Below are positions 6,417 through 14,644 of a DNA stretch of 19,828 nt, one piece after another. The translations under genes and the position numbers were made by a program. Source of the stretch: Clostridia bacterium (GTDB lineage: Bacteria; Bacillota; Clostridia; Christensenellales; DTU072). The stretch is from the NCBI GenBank assembly GCA_028699795.1, contig JAQVTZ010000010.1, positions 1-19,828 on the forward strand, written 5' to 3'. How positions within the stretch are numbered: the first letter of the stretch is position 1; the number at the start of each line of letters is the position of its first letter. The notes under the pieces were generated by a model. The model did no database searches and was not told where the DNA came from. It saw only the letters and a program-made list of their open reading frames with translations.

Positions 6417-8840
6417 TTAACTTATTCTTAACTTAACAAGCAATTTATCCAAAAGGTCATACTTGTCAAGCTTTTTCATGACCAGATACAACAGCATAAA
6501 CAATGGTACGGATAATACGGCGACAGGGATGAGAATTTTGAGCACATCGACATTAAAGTCTGTGGTGAGTCCAAAAAAGGTTGTGAAGTCAAAAAATTCG
6601 AAATCCGCAAAGAATGTCAATACAAAAATGCTTGCCAAAATAACGATAAGCCCTATTCTGACAAAATTAAACGGATAGGATATTTTGGCGATATAGCATA
6701 GCCCTAACAAAGAGGTGACAATCGTACACATCGTAGAGATTTGCGCGGGCGTGATTGTTTGAGGAAAAAGTTTGGATGACAGCGAAATCGCCACCACGGC
6801 CGCTGCTACCGTGATAGAAGCGGGAAGGGCGTTTTTTATGACTTTATTAAAGAATTTGCCTGTGATGATATCACGGTTGGGTTCCATCGCGAGGATATAA
6901 GAAGGAATGCCTATTGTAACCGTACCAATTAAAGTAAGATGCTTGGGTTCAAACGGTAGGTCGGCGGAAAGCAACATAAAAATAAGCGCGAACAAAAAAT
7001 TATAGCCTGTTTTCACAAGAAACAGCGCCGCCGAACGCTCCAGATTATTGATGCTTCTTCTGCCCTCGGCGACGACTTTGGGCATCGAGGCAAAGTTGTT
7101 GTTGAGAAGTACCAGTTGAGAAACATTTTTTGCGGCATCGCTTCCGCCCGCCATTGCCACCGAGCAATCGGCTTCGCGTAGCGCAAGCACATCGTTTACG
7201 CCATCACCCGTCATTCCCACTGTGCGACCTCGCGCTTTAAGTGCTTTAACAATTTTAAGTTTTTGGTCGGGCGTGACTCTGCCGAACACTTTATAACGGG
7301 CTACCGCGTCTTCCAACGCTTCATCGGTCGTGAGCGTTGTGGCGTCCACATAGCTTTGAGCATTCTCTAGTCCCGCGCGCGCGGCGATGCTTTTGACGGT
7401 TACCGCATTGTCGCCCGAAATGATTTTGATGTCCACCCCTTGCTCGGCAAAAAACCGCAGGGTGTCGGGTGCCTCTTTGCGTATCTTATCCGAAAGAACG
7501 ACAGCCCCCAACAGCTTGCGGGCAGCGGGAAGTTTGTTATTTTGTAAGGTTCCTTGAAAGCTTGCAAGAACCAATACACGGTTGCCTTTTTCAGATTCTT
7601 CCTTAATAAATGCCGCGGTTCTCACTCCGATTTTTTTAAGAACCGTTTCCGCCGCGCCCAAGGCGTAGCCTGTTGTTCCAAAAACAGCCGCGCTCCACTT
7701 TCTTTGCGACGAAAACGGTACGATTGCATCTGCTTTTGCCGTTGCTTCGAGGTTAGCGGTATATTCCTTGATTGCGTTCGCGGTAGGATTGTTGTCGCCT
7801 ACCGAAGTAATCAGGTTTTTGAGAATTTGCAAAAATTCCGCTTGTTCCATTTTGGTGTTGTCGGAAAGCACTTCCATGTTGCCTTCGGTGATCGTGCCTG
7901 TCTTGTCTAGGCAAAGCACATCGATGCGCGCAAGCGACTCGGTGCAATATAAGTCTTGCGCATAAGTTTTATATCTTGCAAGCCTTACGACACTGACACA
8001 AAATACGGCGGATGTAAGAAGCATTAAGCCGCTCGGAATCATACCGATTAGTGTGCCGATGACTGTGCGTACCGTTTCGTCAAGCTGGTTCCCTTGCCCA
8101 AAGTATTTGACACCAAACAGCGCAAGACCCAAAGGCAAAATGATGATTGCCATAAATTTAATAAAACGGGAAAGGGAGCGAAGTATCTCACTGTTGGAAG
8201 GCTTGATGTATTTTGCGCCCGCCGAAATCTTGGTCGCATAATTGTCTTTGCCCACCCTTATTACTTTGGCAAGCGCGTTGCCCGAAACGACGAAACTGCC
8301 AGAAAGGAGCTCCTCTCCTTTTGTTTTGGGTACCGCATCAGGCTCTCCGGTAATTAAGGACTCATTGACCTCGACGCTACCCTCGACAAGTTCGGCGTCG
8401 GCGCATATTTGCCGCCCTGCCGATAAGATGACAAGATCATCCAGTACAATATCTTTTAGCGCGATATCACATTCGCCCCCGTCCCGCAGAACCGTCACCT
8501 TGGGCGCGGACAACAGCGAAAGTTTGTCAATGGTGCGTTTTGCCTGCAATTCTTGAATCACCCCGATAAAGAGGTTCACAAAGATCACAATCAAAAATCC
8601 AAAGTTGGCAAAGTCGTCTGCGCCGAGGTTGCCGTCTTCTCCAAAATCGAGGAAGAATACCAAAATTACCGCAAAAATAACGAAGAGAAAATTAAAAAAG
8701 GTAAACAGATTGGTACGGAAAATTTGCGCGACCGATTTGGTTTTGATATTTTGGTCGCCGTTTATTTTGCCTTCGGCAATCCGTTGATTAACTTCGCCTG
8801 CGGTAAGTCCCGTATAACCTGTAAAGTTTTCGGTATTCAT
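6417..8840 (-). CDS. P-type cation-transporting ATPase (CtpE/Exp7-like)
   Basis: 807 residues that couple ATP hydrolysis to ion movement across the cytoplasmic membrane. Visible in order: an N-terminal GLTAGEVNQR-type cation ATPase motif (11-20); two transmembrane helices (45-100); the actuator loop TGEP (164-167) in place of the usual TGES; a membrane helix with IPSGL (268-272) at the ion-binding position; the phosphorylation site DKTGT with D312; the hinge TGDGVND; and a C-terminal six-helix block. The opening motif and PSGL recall the CtpE/Exp7 subfamily, for which calcium or related cations have been proposed; the ion here is unproven. The ATG at 8840 has GGAGG at the right distance. A longer in-frame extension to 8969 is rejected because a promoter lies inside it. 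The gene stands alone, bracketed by two outward-facing copies of a repeat. Confidence 0.92.
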   Translation of the reverse strand: MNTENFTGYTGLTAGEVNQRIAEGKINGDQNIKTKSVAQIFRTNLFTFFNFLFVIFAVILVFFLDFGEDGNLGADDFANFGFLIVIFVNLFIGVIQELQAKRTIDKLSLLSAPKVTVLRDGGECDIALKDIVLDDLVILSAGRQICADAELVEGSVEVNESLITGEPDAVPKTKGEELLSGSFVVSGNALAKVIRVGKDNYATKISAGAKYIKPSNSEILRSLSRFIKFMAIIILPLGLALFGVKYFGQGNQLDETVRTVIGTLIGMIPSGLMLLTSAVFCVSVVRLARYKTYAQDLYCTESLARIDVLCLDKTGTITEGNMEVLSDNTKMEQAEFLQILKNLITSVGDNNPTANAIKEYTANLEATAKADAIVPFSSQRKWSAAVFGTTGYALGAAETVLKKIGVRTAAFIKEESEKGNRVLVLASFQGTLQNNKLPAARKLLGAVVLSDKIRKEAPDTLRFFAEQGVDIKIISGDNAVTVKSIAARAGLENAQSYVDATTLTTDEALEDAVARYKVFGRVTPDQKLKIVKALKARGRTVGMTGDGVNDVLALREADCSVAMAGGSDAAKNVSQLVLLNNNFASMPKVVAEGRRSINNLERSAALFLVKTGYNFLFALIFMLLSADLPFEPKHLTLIGTVTIGIPSYILAMEPNRDIITGKFFNKVIKNALPASITVAAAVVAISLSSKLFPQTITPAQISTMCTIVTSLLGLCYIAKISYPFNFVRIGLIVILASIFVLTFFADFEFFDFTTFFGLTTDFNVDVLKILIPVAVLSVPLFMLLYLVMKKLDKYDLLDKLLVKLRIS

Positions 8841-8894
8841 ACTTCCTCCGTTTTGGAATAATGCTCCGTCAGTTACAACATTCGCAACTTTAAT

Positions 8895-8923
8895 AGTATA
8901 ATATGAAAAAAGTTTTCTGTAAA
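8895..8923 (-). promoter_or_regulatory. Sigma-70 type promoter for the P-type ATPase gene
   Basis: On the minus strand TTTACA (8918-8923) and TATACT (8895-8900) are spaced 17 nt. The predicted start near 8888 leaves a leader of about 48 nt before the ATG at 8840. Its position inside the longer open frame supports the shorter protein. Confidence 0.6.
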
Positions 8924-8971
8924 CATAAAAGCGAGAAAGAGCAGAGATAGAAGGCAAAAAGACTTTCATCT

Positions 8972-9065
8972 TTGGGCGCCTTTATTTGTGTCTTCGTCAA
9001 AACGGCGTTTTTCTACTCGAAAATCTATCCGAAATTCCTCGAAGGTGCTAAATGGAGGCGCCCAA
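8972..9065. repeat. 10-bp inverted repeat bounding repeat copy 2
   Basis: TTGGGCGCCT (8972-8981) and AGGCGCCCAA (9056-9065) are perfect inverted complements separated by 74 nt. The left arm lies about 130 nt upstream of the ATPase start. The right arm lies inside the conserved repeat copy at 9005-9068. Between them is a small AAAAC-GGC-GTTTT hairpin (8999-9011). The arrangement fits a MITE-like element with terminal inverted repeats or a long closed RNA structure. Copy 1 does not have an equivalent perfect pair. Confidence 0.5.
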
Positions 9066-9068
9066 TTT
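9005..9068 (+). repeat. Dispersed repeat, copy 2 (plus orientation)
   Basis: Plus-strand partner of the minus-strand copy at 6238-6300. Shared core: AAATTCC-CGAAGG-GCTAAAT-GAG, then CCCA. Both copies begin with a hairpin running into TTTTTC, ACTC and an A-run. It sits between the ATPase promoter and the start of the fusion gene and points away from the ATPase. The tight GAA-loop hairpin of copy 1 is weakened here (CCTC/GGTG). Confidence 0.6.
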
Positions 9069-9135
9069 TCCATAGTTGTATTTTTTATTCCATGCCCAAC
9101 TCTTATTTCACATGAATAAAACTCCGTCATTTCCC

Positions 9136-9141
9136 TATAAT
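9136..9141 (+). promoter_or_regulatory. -10 box abutting the start codon (possible leaderless promoter)
   Basis: A perfect TATAAT is followed by six T residues and then the ATG at 9148, so the expected transcription start coincides with the A of the start codon. There is no Shine-Dalgarno sequence. The -35 position (17-nt spacing) reads TGAATA, a poor match. The same -10-to-ATG spacing occurs before the methyltransferase at 14679. Confidence 0.4.
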
Positions 9142-9147
9142 TTTTTT

Positions 9148-11889
9148 ATGTATAACCCCCATAATACGATTGAATCACTGGCGCATATTAAATGTACGGG
9201 TTGCGGCGCCTGCAAGAATGTTTGCCCCGTGGACGCGATTTCCATGGGTGAGGATTCTGAGTTTTTTGTGTATCCTATTGTAGACCCCGATATTTGCATC
9301 AATTGCGGCAAATGCAAAAGCATCTGTCCTGCTATCGAACCGCGGTATCTGAACAAAGGGTATGAGCCCAAAATTTTTGCAGCAAAAGCGGAGGACCAAG
9401 AGCGCGAAATCAGCTCTTCCGGCGGTGTCTTTGGGCTTTTGGCAAAGGCGACGCTTGCGGAGGGCGGACTCGTGTGCGGCGCGGTCTTCGGCAAAGACTT
9501 TAAGGTAGAGCATACATTGACGGATACGAATGAAGGCGTTGCCCGAATGCGCGGCTCGAAGTATGTGCAAAGCGATACGCATCTTATTTATCGGGAAATC
9601 GGTGAGGCCTTACGCAAAGGGAAAAGCGTGCTGTTTACGGGATGTCCGTGTCAGGTTGCGGGGCTAAGGGGGTATTTGGAGGGCAAAAATACGCAAAACC
9701 TGCTGTGCGCGGATTTGTTGTGTCATGGGTTTCCGTCTGCGAATTCGCTTGCAAGATATTTAGAAGAGATTGCGAAAGGCAAAACAATTGCCAAAGTCGA
9801 CTTCCGCGACAAAAAGATGGGATGGCGGTCGGACAAAATCAAAATTGAGTTCGAAGACGGCTCGGTTTACGAAAGCGACAGCCTGCGCGACCCCTATGTA
9901 AAGGGGTTTGTGCGCAATCTGACGCTTCGCCCGTCTTGTTCGGATTGTCCCTTTTGCGAATACCCCAGACAAGGCGATATCACCTTGGGAGACTTTTGGG
10001 GCGTCAGCCGCCTGATGCCCGGTGCAGAAGACCCGAAGGGTGTATCTCTTGTGATGCTCAACAACAAGAAAGGCGAAAAAGCATTCGAGACAATCCAAAA
10101 AGACCTTATCTTTTACGAGCCTTATCAAGGCGCCAAAACAAGTATTCCCAACCGAATTAAGGCGAGATATCCCGCGAATCCTCTGCGTCCCCGATTTTTC
10201 CAAATAAATCGAAAAAAGCAGTTTACGGACGCCGTCAACGCCGTTGCGGAAGGACAATACGATGTCGGTCTTGTTTGCAATTATCTTGCCGAAAATTTCG
10301 GCGGTTCGCTTACCCAATACGCCCTTTACCGATTTTTGGAAGATAACGGCTACTCGGTACTGATGATCGAGCGCCCCCTCTCCGCCGAAGGGCGCATCCC
10401 AAAGCCCTTTCTTTTTTACAAAGAAAAACCTTACCCTGATTACAGTTTGGCTCCCCGTTATCAAGACCGAGCCGCTATGCGCGCGCTCAACCAAAAATGC
10501 GCGGCATTCGTCGTGGGGTCGGACCAACTGTTCCAATACGAGTTATACAGACTTTTGGGCAAGTTTACCACCTTGGATTGGGTAGCGGACAACCGCAAAA
10601 AAATCGCTTACGCCGCTTCGTTCGGTCATGATGTTGTTTGGGGCAACAAGGACGAAATCCAACGGATGGGGTATTTTATGCGCAAGTTCGACGCGTTTTC
10701 GGTGCGGGAAAAAAGCGGATTGCGCATTACCCGAGAGGTGTTTGGGTTCGAATCGGAATGGGTGCTGGATCCTGTTTTTCTTTGTGAGAAAAAACATTAT
10801 GACGCGCTCATCGAAAAAAGCGGCAAAACCGCCAAAAAAAAATATATCGGCGCTTATATTTTGGACCCTTCTTTAGACAAACGCAAGGTGATAGAGCGCG
10901 CCATGGAAACGCTGCGGCTCCCCTGTGAAATCTTTACCGAGTTTGCTTACCGTGAAGGCTACGCCGCGCCTTTTGCGGGGCTCCGTGTCGTACCGCTTAC
11001 CATGGAAGAAAGGCTTGCCAATATTAAGCAGTGCGAATTTTTCGTGACGGATTCGTTCCACGGCACTTGTCTTGCGATTCTTATGGGTAAGCCGTTCTTA
11101 ACGATAAAAAATAAAGGGAGAGGCGGCAGCCGTTTTGATACCTTACTCGGGCACTTCGGCCTTGCAGAAAGATTGTTAGAGTCTTCCAAAGACCTTGAGT
11201 CGAAAGCGAATCCCTTTGACCCTATTGATTACAGCTCTGTGACAAGAATCATAAAAGAGGAAGTCGCGCGCTGTTCGGCGTGGCTGCTTTCCGCTTTGGA
11301 ACAACAAAAATACAAAGGTTTTTCGGGGTATGACATTGTATCGCAAGACCTGTCGGCATTGTCCGATGAACTCATCGCTGTTCGAAAAAAGTTGGATTTT
11401 ATCGTGAAAAAAACGGATTTGCAGCTTATGCTCACCAACGATTTACACGCTTATCTCGACATCTTGAAGAAAAACAGTGGGAAGTATACCGTCTTGATTG
11501 CTGTAAAAGACACGCCGGGGCTTGCGCTTAATGAGGACACCGCCAAACGAATAAAAGGTCTCGGTCTGCAGGTCGATTTGTCGGATAAACATTGGCGCGC
11601 TTATGCCGCCGTCATCGACGACGGAAAAGATGTCTTTGAAAGGCTCTCTCCCGACGAATCCCCCGTGTTTTTTGAAGGCTTTCCTTCGGGTATCAGAGCG
11701 TATATTGAAAGCCGACCGCTCCGCAACGGCAATCTCGCCAAGATTATGTTAAACGGAAAAGATTACAGCGTAAACAAAAGAGGACTAAATATTGTGGTCT
11801 GGAACAAGAAAAAAGGCGAAGTAGAAGACACCGTTTGTTTCGATACCCATGTGCCGACATATACAGCATATAGAGTCGATATAGGGTAG
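9148..11889 (+). CDS. Fusion: ferredoxin/F420-dehydrogenase beta subunit, polysaccharide pyruvyl transferase, ILEI-like domain
   Basis: 913 residues in four parts. Two [4Fe-4S] clusters: CTGCGACKNVCP (16-27) and CINCGKCKSICP (50-61). A coenzyme F420 hydrogenase/dehydrogenase beta-type flavoprotein domain (about 75-350) with GCPCQVAGL (165-173) and extra cysteines at CSDCPFC (264-270). A polysaccharide pyruvyl transferase domain (about 370-700) with FGGSLTQYAL (384-393), VVGSDQ (455-460) and TDSFHGT (634-640). A C-terminal domain (about 778-905) like ILEI/FAM3 carbohydrate-binding folds, with VKDTPGLALNEDTAK and KRGLNIVVWN. Known F420-beta/pyruvyl transferase neighbours or fusions occur in surface-polysaccharide clusters, so a cytoplasmic role in modifying envelope sugars is inferred. 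Start: no ATG has a ribosome site. 9148 is chosen because it suits the ferredoxin N-terminus and the -10 box before it; 9112 (ATG) and 9076 (TTG) are alternatives. It converges on the GlfT2-like gene with 8 nt between stops. Confidence 0.88.
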   Translation: MYNPHNTIESLAHIKCTGCGACKNVCPVDAISMGEDSEFFVYPIVDPDICINCGKCKSICPAIEPRYLNKGYEPKIFAAKAEDQEREISSSGGVFGLLAKATLAEGGLVCGAVFGKDFKVEHTLTDTNEGVARMRGSKYVQSDTHLIYREIGEALRKGKSVLFTGCPCQVAGLRGYLEGKNTQNLLCADLLCHGFPSANSLARYLEEIAKGKTIAKVDFRDKKMGWRSDKIKIEFEDGSVYESDSLRDPYVKGFVRNLTLRPSCSDCPFCEYPRQGDITLGDFWGVSRLMPGAEDPKGVSLVMLNNKKGEKAFETIQKDLIFYEPYQGAKTSIPNRIKARYPANPLRPRFFQINRKKQFTDAVNAVAEGQYDVGLVCNYLAENFGGSLTQYALYRFLEDNGYSVLMIERPLSAEGRIPKPFLFYKEKPYPDYSLAPRYQDRAAMRALNQKCAAFVVGSDQLFQYELYRLLGKFTTLDWVADNRKKIAYAASFGHDVVWGNKDEIQRMGYFMRKFDAFSVREKSGLRITREVFGFESEWVLDPVFLCEKKHYDALIEKSGKTAKKKYIGAYILDPSLDKRKVIERAMETLRLPCEIFTEFAYREGYAAPFAGLRVVPLTMEERLANIKQCEFFVTDSFHGTCLAILMGKPFLTIKNKGRGGSRFDTLLGHFGLAERLLESSKDLESKANPFDPIDYSSVTRIIKEEVARCSAWLLSALEQQKYKGFSGYDIVSQDLSALSDELIAVRKKLDFIVKKTDLQLMLTNDLHAYLDILKKNSGKYTVLIAVKDTPGLALNEDTAKRIKGLGLQVDLSDKHWRAYAAVIDDGKDVFERLSPDESPVFFEGFPSGIRAYIESRPLRNGNLAKIMLNGKDYSVNKRGLNIVVWNKKKGEVEDTVCFDTHVPTYTAYRVDIG

Positions 11890-11897
11890 AACGCCTA

Positions 11898-13706
11898 TTA
11901 GGGCTCTTTCACGGGTTTGTGATAGAAGCTCTTTTCCCAATTTTCAATGCCGCTGAGCTTGCTACGGTTGTCGTGATACTGCCGGGCGACGGATGCGTAA
12001 TTTTTGAGCAGCAAGCGGCGGACTTTAGAAAGCTCCATCAGATATTTTAGGGTTAGCGCAAAATTTTTCTTGACCACAAACCCCTTGCGCGACTTGACAT
12101 CGTAGTACAAAACTTTTTCTTTGCGGTATAGGCAAACAGGGCGCGGTTGGATGAGCGGAAGGATGACCTCTCCCTGCGCCTTTAACATTTGGCCGTTGAA
12201 GGTCAAAAGCCGCAGCAATCTGCTTGTCTTGCCCGGCCCGTCTTCCGCTTTCATATCTTTTTCGAATTTGGGATACGAAAAAGCCACTTCAAGGTTCTCG
12301 ATATGGTCTAATTTATAACTTAGGGCGGCAATTTCTTTGTTCAGTTCTTCGGCGTCTTGGTCGATAAACCAATCGATACCCTTAAGAAAATCGTAGATGC
12401 CTCGGAAAGTTAGCGCGACATTGGCGTACTTGTATCCCACCAATTCACGCATCACCAGTGTTCTTACTTCTTTACAAAAATCCACAATGGACATATCGAT
12501 TGCGGATACGGCGTTATCAATTAAACGGTTGCGCATAATGTAGTAAAACATCGCGCTGCTGTATTTGTTTTCGAAGGGTTCGTGCCACACACAAATACCG
12601 TTCATAAGGATCAGCCTGCGCATATTGCGGAGGCCGTACTCTACATCGTCCCCCCTGATAAACAACGGAAGCGGAAGGTTTTTGTAATGAATGAGGCACA
12701 GGGGCATCGTACAGTACCACCAAGCGTTGAATTCGGCTTGTTCCTCCACTTCGTTGTAGAGGCAAGCATCGGTACTGTTCAAATCCAGCCCGTTTTTCAA
12801 AGAAACCAGTTTGCCGCCATTCCAGATGCCGCCCGCTTCGGTTTGGATATTCTGCCTATCTAAGCGGAGCATCGTGCCGCCGATAAACGCATGACTGTAT
12901 TGTTCCTTCATATAGGAAAGCAGCATAAAAGTGCGGTATATGGTTTCGGGCTCAAAAACAATATCGTCGTCCATCAAAAGGATATTGGTAAACCCCGCAC
13001 CCTCGTCGTTGGATTTCAGCGTTTCCACAATGCCGCGCGTAAAGCCGCCCGAGCCCCCCAAATTTCTGTTATATATCAGTTTGGAAAATCCGCCATACTC
13101 GACATCGCCCTTTTTTAAGGTGTTCGCATTGTCTATCACGAACACGCGAATGTTGTCTTTTAGGTAGGGGAATTGATTGTTGACCGCTTGATACAGGTTG
13201 CGGACATTGGACTTTACAAAACTTTCTCTGCGGTAGGTGCAAATGTCCAAAGCAAGTTTGGTTTGGTTGACAGGCGCGGTCTCCGTACTATAAGCGCCTT
13301 GATAGAAGATGCCGCCCTCTCTTTTGCAAAACAGCGTAAAGGAAATCATTCCGTAAGGTTTTTTTATATCGAAATCGAGAGTCACTTCTTCGCCGTCATG
13401 GCACATGAATTCTTTTTCTGCCAAAAATTCGGTCAAAATCTCGTGATAAAACTTCTCTTTGCGGACGACGGTCACGCGGAAATCTCCATACAACTTCAGT
13501 TTGAGGGAGATACCGCTCGCATGGGTGTATTTGTCCCATTTTTCTACCGAAAAACCGTTGAAAAAGGTATCGAAAGACGCGGTACCGCCTTGACGAAAAG
13601 CAATCTTTCTGTTCGCCCAAGTGTATTCCGCGCCGTTGCGTCTAAAATACAGTTTTTCTTCGGTGCATATCCCCGGTTCGGGAAAAATAATGTTTTGCAG
13701 TATCAC
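11898..13706 (-). CDS. GlfT2-like galactofuranosyltransferase (GT2 family)
   Basis: 602 residues resembling mycobacterial GlfT2, which polymerises galactofuranose from UDP-Galf. An N-terminal beta-sandwich (about 1-145) precedes the GT2 domain (about 150-400). That domain has NRNLGGSGGFTRG (213-225), the metal-binding DDD (246-248), the WWYCTMP acceptor motif (329-335), candidate catalytic DDVE (353-356) and WHEPF with H375. A helical C-terminal region follows (about 400-600). No signal or membrane helix is evident, so it would work on a lipid-linked acceptor at the inner membrane face. The start is a GTG at 13706 with AAGGG upstream; no in-frame ATG fits. It follows the NlpC/P60 lipoprotein gene by 36 nt on the same strand and is probably its operon partner. 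UDP-galactopyranose mutase, needed to make the donor, is not in the window. Galactofuranose specificity is inferred from family resemblance; another furanose is possible. Confidence 0.85.
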   Translation of the reverse strand: MILQNIIFPEPGICTEEKLYFRRNGAEYTWANRKIAFRQGGTASFDTFFNGFSVEKWDKYTHASGISLKLKLYGDFRVTVVRKEKFYHEILTEFLAEKEFMCHDGEEVTLDFDIKKPYGMISFTLFCKREGGIFYQGAYSTETAPVNQTKLALDICTYRRESFVKSNVRNLYQAVNNQFPYLKDNIRVFVIDNANTLKKGDVEYGGFSKLIYNRNLGGSGGFTRGIVETLKSNDEGAGFTNILLMDDDIVFEPETIYRTFMLLSYMKEQYSHAFIGGTMLRLDRQNIQTEAGGIWNGGKLVSLKNGLDLNSTDACLYNEVEEQAEFNAWWYCTMPLCLIHYKNLPLPLFIRGDDVEYGLRNMRRLILMNGICVWHEPFENKYSSAMFYYIMRNRLIDNAVSAIDMSIVDFCKEVRTLVMRELVGYKYANVALTFRGIYDFLKGIDWFIDQDAEELNKEIAALSYKLDHIENLEVAFSYPKFEKDMKAEDGPGKTSRLLRLLTFNGQMLKAQGEVILPLIQPRPVCLYRKEKVLYYDVKSRKGFVVKKNFALTLKYLMELSKVRRLLLKNYASVARQYHDNRSKLSGIENWEKSFYHKPVKEP

Positions 13707-13742
13707 ATTTCGACCCTTACCGTTATTATCTGCTTTTCAAGT

Positions 13743-14594
13743 CTAATTATCGATATATCTTCTTGTTTCGATATAATATCTCCACCTTGTGGAAGAAATC
13801 TTTTCGATTACCGCGTGGTCGGAGGCGGTATGCAGAATATAATTGTCTCCAAGATACAACGCGACATGTCCTACGCGCTGGATACCGGTATTATAATATC
13901 TGCTTGCATTGGTAAAAAACATCAGGTCACCGCGCGCAAGCTGCTCACGGGGGACATGTTCGCCCTGTTTGATCTGTGTTCTGGTGGTAACATCAATAAT
14001 GATATCCGCGCCGTAATAATACATATACTGCGTGTAGGAAGAGCAGTCGAACTTATTGCTGTCGAAACGCGAATTGATTCTGCCGTCGCCGTTATGCAGG
14101 CGCACCGCTCCGTATACATAAGGCGTCCCAAGATATTTTACACCTTCCAAAATTACATTTTCAACCGTCTCGCTTGCCTTCTCCATTTCGTAAAGGGAAG
14201 AATAGCGCGAAGACACATAGGCCGTTTGTCCTCTGTAGTAAGTCTTATACCATTTGTCCTCTTGCCCGAGATAAAAAGTCATGTCGCCCGCGCTCAGTTT
14301 GCCCAAAGAGGGGGAGGAGGTAGTGGGCTTTTTGCGCACATTCAGCCCCGACAATTGCGCTTTTATGTAAACTGCTTTTTCGGGCTCTTGCGGCGTTTCC
14401 TCCGCAGGCGGTATCTCTTCGTCTTGCAGGGTCGAGCCGTCGTTATTCTCTCCGCCCACTCGGTTTTCACCCGTTACAGGGTCGGTGAGAATTCCGTTTT
14501 CGTCCGTCTCTAATTGGGGCAGGGCGCCACATGCGACAAGCGAAAGCATCGCAACAAAAAGAAATAAAGCTGTTAATAATCTTTTGATAGTCAT
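13743..14594 (-). CDS. NlpC/P60 cell-wall endopeptidase lipoprotein with SH3 domain
   Basis: 283 residues. The first 22 are a lipoprotein signal ending in the lipobox LVAC, so C22 is predicted to be lipidated and the protein anchored outside the membrane. An acidic, Pro-rich linker (25-73) leads to a bacterial SH3 domain (74-136; LNVRKKPTTSSPSLGKL), which usually binds wall peptides. The NlpC/P60 domain (143-280) carries catalytic C184 in FDCSSYTQY, H243 in VGHVALYLG and a polar third residue H255. Such enzymes cut gamma-D-Glu to diaminopimelate (or Lys) bonds in peptidoglycan stem peptides. The start at 14594 has GGAG 4 nt upstream. It is divergent from the methyltransferase across 84 nt and lies directly upstream of the galactofuranosyltransferase gene. 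The link to wall-polymer building is an inference from that neighbour. Confidence 0.92.
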   Translation of the reverse strand: MTIKRLLTALFLFVAMLSLVACGALPQLETDENGILTDPVTGENRVGGENNDGSTLQDEEIPPAEETPQEPEKAVYIKAQLSGLNVRKKPTTSSPSLGKLSAGDMTFYLGQEDKWYKTYYRGQTAYVSSRYSSLYEMEKASETVENVILEGVKYLGTPYVYGAVRLHNGDGRINSRFDSNKFDCSSYTQYMYYYGADIIIDVTTRTQIKQGEHVPREQLARGDLMFFTNASRYYNTGIQRVGHVALYLGDNYILHTASDHAVIEKISSTRWRYYIETRRYIDN

Positions 14595-14613
14595 CTTTCT
14601 CCGTGATAGAAAG

Positions 14614-14619
14614 ATTGTA
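14614..14619 (-). promoter_or_regulatory. Extended -10 box for the NlpC/P60 lipoprotein gene
   Basis: On the minus strand TGT-TACAAT ends 19 nt before the ATG at 14594, giving a leader of about 13 nt with its GGAG site. A second -10-like TATAAT (14637-14642) lies upstream on the same strand but lacks a matching -35. The two divergent genes share only 84 nt, so this promoter and the one at 14645-14672 could interfere. Confidence 0.4.
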
Positions 14620-14644
14620 ACATGAAAAAAGCGCCTATTATACT

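Noticed and set aside
8841..8969. A 43-residue N-terminal extension of the P-type ATPase
   Set aside because: A 17-nt-spaced promoter lies inside this stretch, and the ATG at 8840 has a good GGAGG site, so the shorter protein is preferred.
9760..10536. A 258-codon open frame on the minus strand
   Set aside because: Antisense to the F420-dehydrogenase and pyruvyl transferase parts of the fusion gene; no motif and no ribosome site.
13173..14513. A 446-codon open frame on the plus strand
   Set aside because: It lies antisense to two well-supported genes (GlfT2-like and NlpC/P60) whose motifs are intact. Its product has no recognisable domain, and it spans the boundary between them.
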